The notes under the pieces: model-generated | What the model saw: only the letters and a program-made list of their open reading frames with translations | The model's database searches: none | What the model was told of the DNA's origin: nothing | Assembly (NCBI GenBank): GCA_007258455.2 | Contig: VDFB02358134.1 | Span: forward strand, 208,800,407 to 208,864,406 | Direction of reading: 5' to 3' | Length of the DNA: 64,000 nucleotides | DNA from: Sequoia sempervirens | Lineage: Eukaryota; Streptophyta; Pinopsida; Cupressales; Cupressaceae | Program-made: the position numbers and the translations under genes | Shown: piece after piece, positions 33,301 to 45,699 of the stretch | Layout: each line of letters opens with the position of its first letter | Position numbering within the stretch: the first letter of the stretch is position 1

Positions 33301-34959
33301 GTTTCAGTAATGGGAAATACAAAGACTTCTAGCAATGGAAACTTGCACATGCCTCAAATTTGTTCATAAAGAAAGGGCTACCTAGGTAAAATGAAGCATG
33401 GGAAATTAAAAGAGGCTTAAGACCATATCCAACCTAGGGTACAAAGATAAAATATTTGAAAAGCTCCAATGTTGTAAAATATCAACCCTTGGACCAAAAT
33501 AAGAGGAAAATACCACAAGATGGGCCAAACAGGAAACCTAGGCATGAGGGTCCAGTGACCATACAAGTACATAGGCTCAAAGTGTAACTTAGACAACTGA
33601 GAACCTAGCCAATTGGTCATTGAAATATTAGACCAAAAGAACAAGGATTACGAAAATAATATGCTAAGGAAAACCAACCCTGTAGAATAAAACCCTAAAC
33701 CCTCGCAACACTTCAGAACCAAGCAACCACCCAATTAATGACATTAGATTAGTGGAACATGAAATTTTGAAGGTTCCACCAAGTTCAAAGGGTTAAGACA
33801 CATAAAAGGAATGAGACTCAAGAAAAATAAGGTATTACAAACTTGAATCCCAACAACATGCTCACATTATGGCTTGGTATTTACCAAAGCGTAGCATGTC
33901 CATGTTATGGGTATTTCAAAAAAACACACGATTATATTTTCTTCAAAATAATCTATTTATCCACTCTTTGTCCTCCAATTTATTGCACTCACCCCCACAT
34001 CACATTACAAAATTGTGAAAAAAATTTTAAATAAGATTTTATTCATCCCTTCTATCTTCTTTTTTCTATTTTATAGGTTTTCAATATAGTGATCATGTCA
34101 AGGTGAATGCAAGAAAACCAATATATTCTTTTAAATTTAATGTCCTTTATGAGTGTCTAAATACACTTAATTTTCATTTTTTTTGATAATTCTAATATAT
34201 TTTAAAATACATGCTTAGGTAAGATTATCACACACATCAAAGTGGGAGAAATATAATGGTGATATTAAAATAACAATGTCATTTGCTATTTAGATTTATC
34301 CCCACCTTGGTAGAATTTCTTAATATAATGGCATATTGACAAGTGAAATAATCTTATTCTTGGATTTGGCTTATGTCATGATCCCTATCCATATTTATTT
34401 ACTCTTGTTTACATTATGATATATCAAAAATTAGCATTCCCTTGTGATTGGCTTTGGTTTATGATGATTCCTATGTAATGAAATAACTTGCACAAGAGAA
34501 GAATATAATATAAAATATGGTAAAATAATTGATAATATATTACACTTTGAGGGGACAACCTCCTAATCCACTTCAAGGGGAATACCTTCAATATTCTTTA
34601 ATAAGAACTCAGTACTCAACATGATGATAATAACTAACCTATAGCTCCTATATATACCATAATTATGCCTTGGATACCACTTAGGTTGACTTAGATACTT
34701 AGGTATAACTCATAGGATGATCTAAATGCATATATATGATTATAATAATGATTATGTAACTTATTTAAGAGTTAAGGTGGCCAAAAATTGACTACTCATA
34801 ATACAATACACATTATAGGGTTAGGGGAATAACATTACCTCCCTCATTACAAAACAATTTTCTTTAATGCATAAAATATTTATCTCCAAATTATCCCTTT
34901 TCTTTTTCATCATCATCATCTTCTACTTCTTATACGTTTTCTTGTTCTTTCTCTTGTTC
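30389..34959. other. Gene-free AT-rich interval
   Basis: About 4.5 kb. The open frames here are short, uneven in composition and match nothing I know. A CT-rich mid part (32820-33320) has repeated ATCGCT words. I see no mobile-element ends. (TCTTGC)n-like words begin at about 34930. Confidence 0.4.
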
Positions 34960-34999
34960 TTGCTCTTGCTCTTGCTCTTGCTCTTACTCTTGCTTTTGT

Positions 35000-35067
<68 letters not shown>
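34960..35067. repeat. (CTCTTG)n and (CT)n microsatellite
   Basis: CTCTTG hexamers at about 34955-34990 pass into an uninterrupted CT run at about 35004-35065, which ends exactly at the transposon-like terminus at 35068. Confidence 0.9.
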
Positions 35068-35069
<2 letters not shown>

Positions 35070-35215
35070 GTATGTGCACCAAGTTGTGACACTAAAAAGG
35101 ATCTTAAGATGCCACCTTTGTTTTATTTTGAAAGTCAAAAAAGTATGATGTTCATGAGAAAATGAAGATAGGTACACTCAAAATTTGAAGATGCAACAAG
35201 AACAAGAGTTGTAGT
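35068..35215. mobile_element. Orphan end of a relative of Element II
   Basis: GGGTATGTGCACCAAG at 35068 is followed by sequence matching the reverse complement of the Element II right end over about 145 bp: GGRTCTTAAGATGCC-type words near 35100 and TACACTCAAAATTTGAAGAT then GCAACAAGAACA at 35172-35204 (TACACTCAAAATTTTAAGAT then GCAACAAAAACA at Element II). No matching right end with flank TCTT was found. It is either a solo end or the remains of a separate element. Confidence 0.6.
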
Positions 35216-35512
35216 GTTCTGAATCTCTCTCTCCCTCTCCCCTTCCCTTTCTACTCTCTTTATTCTATATCACCTCTCTCTCCCTACCTATCCCTACCTT
35301 CTCTCTCTCATCTCTCTCTCCTTCCCTCCCCACATCTTCCTCCCACTCTCCTTCCCTCTATACTTCTCTTTATCTCCCCCTCCCTCTCTCTACCTACTTC
35401 TCTCTATTTCTCCCTCACGTCTCTCTCCATCCCTCCCTATCCCTCCATTTCTCCTTCCCTCTCTACTTCTCTATACCTACCTATCCCTCTATACCTCTCT
35501 CTCTCTCTATCT

Positions 35513-35563
<51 letters not shown>

Positions 35564-35865
35564 ACCTCTCCCTCCCTCCCTCTCTATCTCTATCTCCCTT
35601 TCCCCTATTTTTATCTCTCCTCTCTCTCCCTCTCCCCCCTCTTTCTATCTCTCCTCTCTTTCTCCCTCCCCCTCTTTGTATCTATCCTTGCCCTCTCTCT
35701 CTCTCCCTTCCACCAACCTTCACTCTCTTATTCTCTCTATCTAACCTATATCCCTATATACATCTTTCTCTCTCCCTCTCTGCCCCCCTCTCTCTCTCTC
35801 CCTCCCTCCCTCCCTCCTCCTCCCTTCCATCTCTACTCTTTCTCTCTATCTCACATCTCTCTTTA
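35216..35865. repeat. CT-rich low-complexity block
   Basis: 650 bp of irregular CTCTCTCC, TCCCTCCC and CTCTAT words, directly inside the orphan end. Element II likewise has a CT-rich block near its right end. Confidence 0.9.
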
Positions 35866-36761
35866 CATATTTGTTGGAAACAATTATTTCCACAATTTTT
35901 ACAAATTATAGAATAAATTTAATCAAATTTTTTGAAATTTTTAAAGATTTACTCAATTAAAATGCATAGGTATTCCATTGTATTGTGGTGACCTCTTCAC
36001 ATATTTCTTCAATTACTCTTTCAAACTGAAGGATTTGATAAAAATGGAAAAACATTAATGAAAAGAAGAAAGGGCATAAGAAACTAATGTTTTCAATGCT
36101 CGCACATGAATATCCTTCCAAAGCAATGAATTGATACTTAAAATCAATTTGTATTTCACTAGAATTCTTCATAGATATGCAAAAATTATGCAAAACCTCA
36201 AAGGAAATTGATCAAATACACCTAAATTCTAGCATATAAAATTAATATTACAAAGTAAATGATAAATTTAGTCATATATGATTTACAATCTTGAAATGAC
36301 TCATAGTTTTCCTCGAATTCACTATGGTGTAAAAAAATATATAAGTGATCTCATTGACTATGAGCAGAAACTATGAAGGAAACTTAAGATTGGTAATTCT
36401 CCAACTTGAGCTCAATAAGTATCAACTCTAATCCCCATGAAAAGGATGACACTAGACCTTTTTATAGGAAGAGATCCCAAAGTCAGTTATAATTGAATTG
36501 TTGAGATTACATCATAAAATAATGAATGACATAAAATCAGCAATAAAACATGGTTGACATCATCACAAATCTAACTATTGACAGAAGTATTCTTTAAGGA
36601 TTTGCATCTTTACAAACTAGCACAAATAATTGAAATATTTAATCCTTCAACTCCCTCTTCCTTTTCTTATCCTTTTCTATCGTTTTAGACATTACATCTA
36701 CATTTTCCTAGATCTCTTAAATTTAATACCCCCTTATAGTATGACCTAGACCAATGGTTAT
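35866..36761. other. AT-rich spacer, nothing recognised
   Basis: No genes, terminal repeats or tandem arrays seen. A weak inverted stretch around 36295-36400 is too imperfect to call. Confidence 0.4.
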
Positions 36762-37450
36762 GATCTAATAATCTAATAAGTTCATTTCTCCTTTATTCTT
36801 GTCTTCTATGGCAATAGCTATTTCAACAATCCTAGCTCCTATCACATCTCTTTTGATAGAGGAAATTATTTTGGATTTTTTCTTTAGCTTAATAGCTCTT
36901 CCTCTTAGAACAAGCTCTTTAAATCCAATGTAACTATCTATATATTTTGTACTAGTTGGACCTCCATAGCTAGCCAACTAGGAATGTCTATTATTTTCTC
37001 TTAATTTTGGCTTTGTTTTGGTCAAACTTCTATATGTTCTTGTTCCAAATTGTAGATAGGAAACCAATGAGTATCATGAACTTCTTTATTTTTATTATCA
37101 TTATTATGTATCTAACCCTCTAAGTCTATAATATTATATGTTAGTGCTTGTTGTTGCTCAAGAACTTTTTATTCCATATTTATTGTAACTTCTTTGTTTC
37201 CTTCTTATTTAGGTTCCACTATTGTGATTTATTCCTCCATATGAGTGTTATGTTGTTATTAAAATTCAAATCTAGGATTATTAGATTCATCTTTTGACCC
37301 TTATTGTAGTTGATTTGCATCCTCGCCTTTACATTGAAATTCTATATCTTGGCCTTCTTGACCAACTTCCTACATTGGGTCATCAATTTTCTCCTTACTC
37401 ACATCTTGATAGGTGGATTTTGAAAGAATAGGGTTAGTCATAGAAAGAAT
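36762..37450 (-). pseudogene. Decayed coding remnant, Gln/Glu/Lys-rich, unknown
   Basis: A minus-strand frame from about 37450 downward reads as a hydrophilic protein (words such as STYQDVSKEKIDD, EVGQEGQDIEFQ, KVLEQQQALTY, HWFPIYNLEQEHIEV) interrupted almost only by TAA and TAG where CAA or CAG is plausible. After a frameshift near 36980 it continues as ASYGGPTSTKYIDSYIGF and LVLRGRAIKLKKKSKI to a stop at 36765. The family is not recognised; it might be the tail of a transposon-associated ORF. Confidence 0.35.
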
Positions 37451-37984
37451 ATGGGTACTTACAATCATCTATACTTTTCCACTATGAACACTAGAATAGA
37501 ATTCTCTATTCACTTGGAAGAAATCATCAAAAACTCTAGATTAAATTTTGGGAAATAGGATTAAATGAAATTCTCTCTTTTCAAATAGGCGTCCAATGTG
37601 TATATTATCTTATTCTTCTTCATTTTTTAAGTCTATAACTTATGATAATGGGAAATTGGAGTCATTGATTGGTTCCTTATCCTTTTTGCATTCTCCCACT
37701 TTTTTCTTAACCTTGATTATTCTCTAGACCTTTTCTATGGGTTGAACATTTTGTTCCCCTAATTCTATAGGGTTATTACTATCATTTCTTCCTCATCAAT
37801 TTCTTGTTCTCATTGCATAGGTTTGGATTGGAAATAATGATGATGGAGTAAAATTCTCTTTGGTATACACTTATTTAAGATATACTTATACTGTTATCTT
37901 TTAGTTCTCCTTTATAATTAGGGTTGGTGTAGAAAGATGGGGGGTCAAAAAGTGGCAAACCCATCTTTCAAAAAGTAAAAGGCC

Positions 37985-38024
37985 ATAACACAAGCACATT
38001 ATAATGCAGCCACGTTATAACATG
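37985..38024. repeat. Left subterminal CATTATAATG palindrome of Element II
   Basis: ATAACACAAGCACATTATAA centred on the perfect palindrome CATTATAATG (37997-38006), followed by a looser CGTTATAACATG copy. The same motif recurs at the other end (61550-61559 and 61638-61647; looser copies at 59363-59395). Confidence 0.75.
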
Positions 38025-38162
38025 TCAAAAGAAAAAAAAAATATTATTTCATTTCATTTCACTATGCTTTTTCCTGCATTCACGGCCTACAAACCCTTCC
38101 CAAGCATGCTTGCATTATTGATAGCTCAAATTTCACAATTTCTTCACCGATTCTTTGCCAGA

Positions 38163-41100
38163 ATGCCTCCACGTCAACATGGAGCTCAAAGGAGTAACTT
38201 TTTTTTTTTTTAGGAATTTGTTATTAAATAGGTAGATTTAATATATTTTTGATGTTAATTTCCTTAATTTTTAGGAGTTGATAATCAACCTCATCCTCCT
38301 CAAAATCCTCCTTCACCTCGTGGCCAAATACCTACTAAATAACATCCCTAACAAACACCTCTAACAATTCCTCAAAATCCCCTTGGAACTCAACAAAATT
38401 TAATGGGGGAAATTAAAAAAAAACAAAAAATAAATTAAGGAGTTAATTGTGAGGTTTAAAGATCCTACAAGTTCAACCTCACAAATAACCACACTTGCAT
38501 AATCACTTGAATCTATGTTAACACATGTAGATCTTCAATTAGCAAGAAATTAAGTGGTTGGGTGGAGAAGAGATGAGATTATAGAGAATATTATGTAGAT
38601 AAACTATCCTACAAACAAGTGAAAAAAGAAAAAAATACAAAATTTGGCTTGTTTTCTCTTTTCACAAACCCATGAACAAATCAACCTCTACACCCTACAA
38701 GAAAGATGTTCCCTATCCATTGGTGCAACCACCAACAGTTAAAGAACCATTTTTGGTAGAGGTAGTGGATGGTTTTTGACCATCCTCCATGTAACAATAA
38801 TGAGGCCCCACAATATTTTTTAAGGAAACTATACTATGAGTTTTTCCTCAACAAAATCCCCAACTATTTTGATATGTGAGACTTCCAGGGTAAAGGCGGT
38901 AATTCTGCACAAGATAGACCAAGGGTGCATCTTGACCCACAACAGCTAGTGAGATGAGTACTCACCAGACTAGACTATAAGCACATGACTATCCCTTTCA
39001 TTATGAAGGTGAGTGTTAAGGTTGAGACAGTATAGTCCATTACTACCTTGAACCAGAGCATCATAAAGCTTGCCATTCCTTCAACACAATGTGATTTGGG
39101 GGAGAATTTTAGGATCAAGGTTCTACCCCACATTTTTTAAGCTTATGGGCCACCCTATAGTTATGACTCCATAGATAGTTATGCAGCAAGTGCATAGGCT
39201 ACATTTTTAGCTAAGTAGTTGGTGATGACAAATGCCCTCCTAAATGAGGCTTTTGGCCTTGATACTCAAGTAAATGTTAGCAAGTTCATTGAATTGAATT
39301 TATTAAATTTCATTTTAGAAATACAAGATTAACTAATTTAGTTTAATGATTGTAAATAAATTTTAGGGTCATAACATTCATTCATTTTTTAATGGTTCTC
39401 CACCTCCATATTATGCTACGACATACACTATTGAGGTATGTAAATAGTAAACAATTATAAATAATACAAGTGAATAACATTGTTATATTAATTGTATAAT
39501 AATATATTATTTTGGATGTTGAATAGGTTAATCTTGGATATTTCATGGAAACATTTCCCAATGGAGGTGGAGTTCAAAACTTCATTGAGGTAATAAAATA
39601 AAGAGTTTAAGTTCTAATGAATTGTACTTAGTAGATTTGTGAAGTTTATATGCATATCATTGATTACATTATATTGTATGTCTTTCAAACTAAAAGTATC
39701 ACTTCACATTGCATAACTAATAACTAGATGTTGATAGATGATAAAATTTCAATTATAATATAGTTTTTTAGAAAGTCAACATATGCAGTTATGCATTTAC
39801 TGCACATTGTATAACTAATAACTAGGAGTAGCTACGAATTACATTTTCTTGTCATGGAATTCCATGAGACCACATTTTATTAAGGTATTTTTTCAAAAAA
39901 TTCACTATCTTGTCAATGATATGGATGCTTGGAAAAAAATATCAAAGCATAATAGTAAGCTATAGTATAGGCAAGACAATCAACTATTTTAAAAAATACC
40001 TCAAAGAAATGTGGTCTCACGGTGATGTCCATCACCATGATACCACATTTATTTGAGGCATTTTTTCAAACATTTCACTTCCTTGTCTATGCTACCACAT
40101 TTTTCATACATGTATACCATAGAATTTTATCAAATAGTTCACTTCCTTGTCGCTATTGCTAAAAGCCTAAAATAGGTGCTTTTGAACAAAATATGGATGC
40201 TTGGAAAAAATATATCAAAGTATAATAGTAAGCAATAGCATAGAAAAGGAAATCAACTATTTGGAAAAATTTCTTAAAGAAATGTGGTCTCATGGTGATG
40301 TCCATCAGCATGAGACCACATTTCTTTGAGGCATTTTTTCAAATAACTCACTACCTTATCTATGCTACAACATTTTTCATACATGTCTACCAAAGCATTT
40401 TATCAAAAAGTTCACTTCCTTTCTACTATGGCTAAAATCCTAAAATAGGTGCTTTCAAACAAACTATGAATGTTTGGAAAAAATCTATCAAAGCATAATA
40501 GTAAGCAATAACATAGACAAGGTAATGAGCTATTTCAAAAAATGCTTCAAAGAAATGTTGTCTCATGGTGATGGATTGCCTTGTTTATTCTATGATATCT
40601 TCCATACATGTATACCAAAGCATTTGATCAAATAGTTCACTTGCTACTATGGATAAAATCCTAAAATAGGTGCTTTTGAACAAACTATGGATGCTTGGAA
40701 AACATATATCAAATCATAATAGTAAGCACTAACATAGACAAAGGCAATGAGTTGTTTGTAAAAATTCCTTAGAGAAATGTGGTCTCATGGTGATGGAAAT
40801 CACCATGAGACCACATTTCTTTGTGGAATTTTTCAAACAACTCACTACCTTGTCTATGCTACCACATTTCCCATACATGTATACCAAAGAGTTTTACCAA
40901 ACAATTCACTTCCTTGTTGTTATTGCTAAAAGCCTAAAATAGGTGCTTTTAAGCAAACTATGGATGCTTGGAAAAGATCTATCAAAGCATAATAGTAAGC
41001 AATATCATATATAAGGTAGTCAAATATTTGAAAAAATTCCTTAAAGAAACATGGTCTCATGGTGATGTACATCACCATGAGACTACATTTCTTTGAGGCA

Positions 41101-42977
41101 TTTTTTCAAACAGCTTACTACCTTTTCTATGCTACAACATTTTCCATACATGTCTACCAAATAATTTTATCAAACAATTCAATTCCTTATTGCTATGGCT
41201 AAAATCCTTAAATAGGAGCTTTCAAAAAAATCTATCAAAGCATAATAGTAAGCAATAACATAGACAACGTAGTGAGTTGTTTGAAAAAAATGCCTCAAAT
41301 AAATGTGGTCTCATGGTGATGGACATCATCACGAAGATGGCATTTCTTTGAGCCATTTTTTTCAAATAGCTCATTTCCTTGTCTATGTTATCACATTTTC
41401 CATACATCTCTAGTAAAGCATTTTATCAAATAGTTCACTTCCTTGTTGCTATGTCTAAAAGCCTAAAATAGGTGCTTTTGAACAAAATATGGATACTTAG
41501 AAAAAATCTATCAAAACATAATAGTAAGCAATATCATAGAAAAGGCAATGAGTTGTTTGAAAAAAATCCTCAAAGGAATGTGTTCTCATGGTGATGGACA
41601 TCACCATGAGACCACATTTTTTTGAGGAATTTTTTCAAACGTCTCACTGCCTTGTCTATGCTACCACAATTTTTATACATGTCCACCAAAGCATTTTATC
41701 AAACCATTCACTTCCTTGTTGCTATGGCTAAAATCCTAAAATAGGTTCTTTTGAACAAACTATGGATGCTTGGAAAAAATCTATCAAAGCATAATAGTAA
41801 GCAATAACATAGACAAGGCAATGAGTTGTTTGGAAAAATTCCTTGAAGAAACCACATTTCTTTGAGGCATTTTTTCAAATAACTCACTGCCTTGTCTATG
41901 CTACCACATTTTCCATACATGTCTACCAAATCATTTTATAAAAAAATTCACTTCATTGTTGCTATGGCTAAAATCCTAAAATAGTTGCTTTTGAAAAAAC
42001 CATGGATGCTTGGATTTTTTTTTATCAAAGCATAATAGTGAGCAATAGCATAGACAAGGAATGAGTTGTTTGAAAAAATGCCTCAAATAAATGTCATCTC
42101 AAGGTGATTTCCACCAACATGAGACCACATTTCTTTGAGGCATTTTTCCAAATAGCTCATTGCCTTGTCTATGCTACCACATTTTCCATAATGTATACCA
42201 AAGCATTTTATCAAACAATTTGCTTCCTTGCTGCTATGGCTACAAGCCTAAAACATGTGCTTTTGAACAAACTACGGATGCTTGGAAAAAATCTATCAAA
42301 GCATAATAGTAAGCAATAACATAGAAAAGGCAATGAGCTATTTGAAAAAATGCATCAAAGAAATGTGGTCTCATGGTGATGTGAGACCACATTTCTTCGA
42401 GGAATTTTTTCAAAAATCTCACCACCTTGATTATGCTACCATATTTTCCATACATTTCTACCAAAGAATTTTATCAAACAGTGCACTTCCTTGATGTTGT
42501 GGCTAAAAGCCTAAAATAGGTGCTTTCGAACAAACTATGGATGCTTGGAAAAAATCTATCATAGCATAATAGTAAGAAATAACATAGAAAAGGAAGGAAA
42601 ATTAGTAAATTTCAAATTACATTTGTTGTTATAGTTGTTTACTATTGAAAAATCAAATGATTATTGATTTATAGTTTAATTTATATCACGATGGTTTCTA
42701 TAGGACTTTGGAACCACAACCTGAGCATGTAGATGTTTTGATTGAGGTGAGAGATCATCTAGTGGTAGTAAGCTATTATTTTGTGAAATAGTTCATTTTT
42801 TATAATGCAATTTCTATATATTAATGTCTTTAATTTTTATTGTAATAGTCGAAGCTTGATCGGGAACTAAATAGGAGGAGTAACCCTTGAGTTCAAAGTA
42901 GACCAATTTCATATGCTTCTCCATCTCCTAGACGATCAAAGGCTGCTCGTCGATTTTATTCACCTGGAGGGAAATGA
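38163..42977 (+). pseudogene. Gene 2b: Element II copy of the accessory protein
   Basis: Exon 1 38163-38193 (MPPRQHGAQR), intron 38194-38274 (phase 1), exon 2 38275-39269 in one frame (332 codons), then mini-exons 39367-39435, 39527-39589, 42704-42746 and 42849-42977 (stop 42975-42977). Exon 2 has a proline-rich start (PHPPQNPPSPRG), YYVDKLSYKQ at 38592 onward, IHWCNHQQLKNHFW, MVFDHPP at 38769, YFLRKLYYEFFLNKIPNYF at 38814 and FQGKGG, all matching gene 2a in order and spacing. About 15 in-frame stops and no frameshift in exon 2. The 43-bp mini-exon is out of phase, so one base is probably lost. The last exon is basic and Ser/Arg-rich (SPSPRRSKAARRFY). Confidence 0.8.
39830..42600. repeat. Palindromic satellite derived from a PPR gene
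   Basis: About ten units of 243-279 bp in the third intron of gene 2b. On the minus strand each contains ACATGTATGGAAAATGTGGT then AGCATAGACAAGG, reading MYGKCGSIDKA; on the plus strand TTTGAAAAAATGCCTCAAAG then AAATGTGGTCTCATGG reads FEKMPQRNVVSW. Both are core PPR phrases. The two are joined head to head around CATGGTGATGTCCATCACCATG-like dyads, so each unit is an inverted pair of the same gene fragment. Unit markers (CATGAGACCACATTTCTTTG) lie at about 40038, 40310, 40805, 41077, 41604, 41847, 42117 and 42383. Confidence 0.85.
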
Positions 42978-43369
42978 CTTTTGATTGGGGTCCTTTTTGT
43001 ATGATTATATGGAATTTTTGGGTATATTTTCTATCGCATATAATTTACATTGTATGCCTATATGGAATTCTTGTAAGCCTATATGGCTATTTTGTATATA
43101 TTTTATTCTTATATTGGCATATATTGATGTAAGTATATATGGCTATTTGGTTAATACACATATTTTTTATTTATGTTGTCCATATTTGCATTATAAATCC
43201 ACGCTTCAATAGATATTTGTAGATTGTTTACTTCAAATATTTAAAATCCAAGTGTTTTCCATGCACCCTTCTTTTATATAATTATAAATATATAATAAAT
43301 TTTTGAAAATTATTCACCTGTAAGATTATAGAACATTAAATCAATCATATGAATATAGTAATGCTTCAA

Positions 43370-45430
43370 GCTTCATAGAGGAAATTCATGTGCATTCTTC
43401 ATGCTTTATATCATTGAGGAAGATATCTAACATTCCATGTGTATGCTTCATGCTACCATTCACTTGTATGCTTCATGATTCTTGTGTATAAGTCTTCAAG
43501 TGCTCATGTGTATGATTCATGCTTCGTGTTATTACTTCATGTTTTCATTGTACCGTAGAAAAAAGGCAACTTGCTTGATTTGGGGATTAATTGATGAAAA
43601 ATTGAACTTAATGAGGCCTTGATTTAGTGTTGTGAGGTGTTTTACACATCTACATTAGGTCTTGGACCCTGTCAAATGCATTTAACGATGTCTTGTAAAG
43701 GTGTTGTAAAGGACTTTCACACCTCTCTAGACATAATGAACCCATTTTCCATTAATTCAACATTATAAAATGTATTTAATTGCATTATCACATCAATCTA
43801 GAAGGCTTGTAAATTAAACATAACTCTAATCTAGTGTTGTAATGTGTCTTGCATGTTCACATTGGATGTTGTTCCTTTCTAGGCTATGTGGACCTCATTT
43901 TAGTGTTGGAAAGTGTGTTTATTCACACTTTCACATTGAATTTTGTTTCCCAAGCCCTAATTGACCTTCACATCATCATTAATAGGTCCCTATTACCCCA
44001 TATTATGCATCCCGAGGCAATATTTAATGAAATAACTGACAAAGTCCCTATATAAACCCGATTTCCTCATTCCCCAACAACCTAGTTACCCCTTGGGGAT
44101 AAATTTTCCATCTATGGCAAATGAGTCCCTGTGAGGTGGGACTGATTCACCCAAGGTGGTGAATTAGTCCCATTTAGGATATTTTTTGAGTTTTGAGCAA
44201 GAAAAACTAAAATTTAAGTTTATTATTCTTTCATGTTAGCCTTAGGGGTCCAATTAACGAGTAAATACGGTAAATTTCCTATAAATACAACCTTCTAAGC
44301 CTTAATTTATAATCTCTCAACTCATTCACAACTCATTCATCATTTTTCTTCCACTTCAAGTCAAGAAAGTTAGGGTTTTATCATTCCAAGTCATTAAGAT
44401 AGCTTCCAAAAACATTCAAGGGCAGAATATTCCTCCATTGCTGCAAAAATTTAAGATCAATTGTCATGGAAAGGTATTAATCCCTTCATTTCATGTTCAT
44501 TCTTCATATTATCTCTTCATTTGGTTTAATTGGCTAAAAGGGATTTGACCAAGGTAAACCCCCATGCCCTAAAATTCAACATTTCTCCTTCTCTTCTTGT
44601 GTTTTTGCAAATTTAGGCATCTTGAAGGCTTGGAAATCATTAAAGATCAATTTGCAAAGTTTTTGAAGACATCTCCTTGTTGACCAAGTCAAGAAATCAA
44701 CAAAAGGTCACTTTTAGACCCGAAAATCAAACTTTCAGAGGTGGACACCTGTCAAAAATCGAAGAGCAGATCGAGGGATTCTGTTTCCACTTTTGTATTT
44801 CAAAAATTCAGAAGCAGAATCATCCACCATTAGTGGAAAATGAGTCCCATTTCTAGGCCCAAAAAGTGTTCTTTGCAGTTTTGGATTCCCATTTGTCTAA
44901 AATGGATTCCAGGATAGTTTCTCAGAACTAGGACTAGTTCGCCTAGAATGGCGAATTAGTCCCAGTAGGAAAATTTCTACCATTAGCAAGATCTTAGGTG
45001 CACACATTCAATTTCATCCATCTATGTTACAGTTTACTATTCATTTATAGGTCTTTTTGCATATCACATTCCAAAAAATTATGTTTCACTAGTTTTCACT
45101 TAATGATCAATAGATTTTATCAATTATTTACATTTAATTTATCTCATCTAGGCACATTTCATTCATATTTTTGTTTTACTTGCACTAGTTTGAGTGAACC
45201 ACCTAGGTTTTTGGCCTATCTCTCTCCTTTTAGGTGAAAACCCTAAGAGTGTAAGAGAGCCATAACACCCAAAAATCTATGGTTCATACATGTGTATGCT
45301 TCATGCTTCAAGTGTAGACTTCATGTATTACATGTATTCACATGTATGCTTCATGTTTCCTGTGTATACATCATGTATTGCATGTATTCATGTTTATGCC
45401 TCATACTTCATGTATTATGCATATCTTTTT
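43370..45430. other. Spacer with CTTCATG minisatellites and two similar hairpins
   Basis: Degenerate ATGTGTATGCTTCATGCTTC repeats at about 43370-43545 and 45285-45425. Between them, two hairpins of the same design: GGGACTGATTCACC with GGTGAATTAGTCCC at 44138-44171, and GGACTAGTTCGCC with GGCGAATTAGTCCC at 44932-44964. TATA-like TATATAAACC (44053) and TATAAATAC (44282) precede a 5'-leader-like stretch, so an LTR is possible, but no partner was found. Confidence 0.5.
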
Positions 45431-45699
45431 TTTTGCTTCATGGCCTGATGTATCTTCAAAAAAGGTTACTCCATGTGTTTTAAAAATGTTGATTTTTGAA
45501 ATAATTTCTAGCTTGATAAGCACTAACATAAAAGGGAGAGAAATTTATCATTGAGAAAGACATCCATAACATCCTTGAATAATTCAATTAAGAATACAAC
45601 CTTAGTTGAAAAATTGTGACCCTTCAAGTATGAAATACTATGAGCCTTTTATAATGAAGGGTGGTGACCATGCCTAGCATAGATGTGCCCAACTAGATG

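Noticed and set aside
34867..35177. Open frames of Leu/Ser and Arg/Glu runs
   Set aside because: Pure translation of the CTCTTG and CT microsatellites.
39830..42600. A CRISPR-like array
   Set aside because: Units are 243-279 bp, diverged along their length and made of inverted PPR fragments; there are no short repeats with unique spacers.
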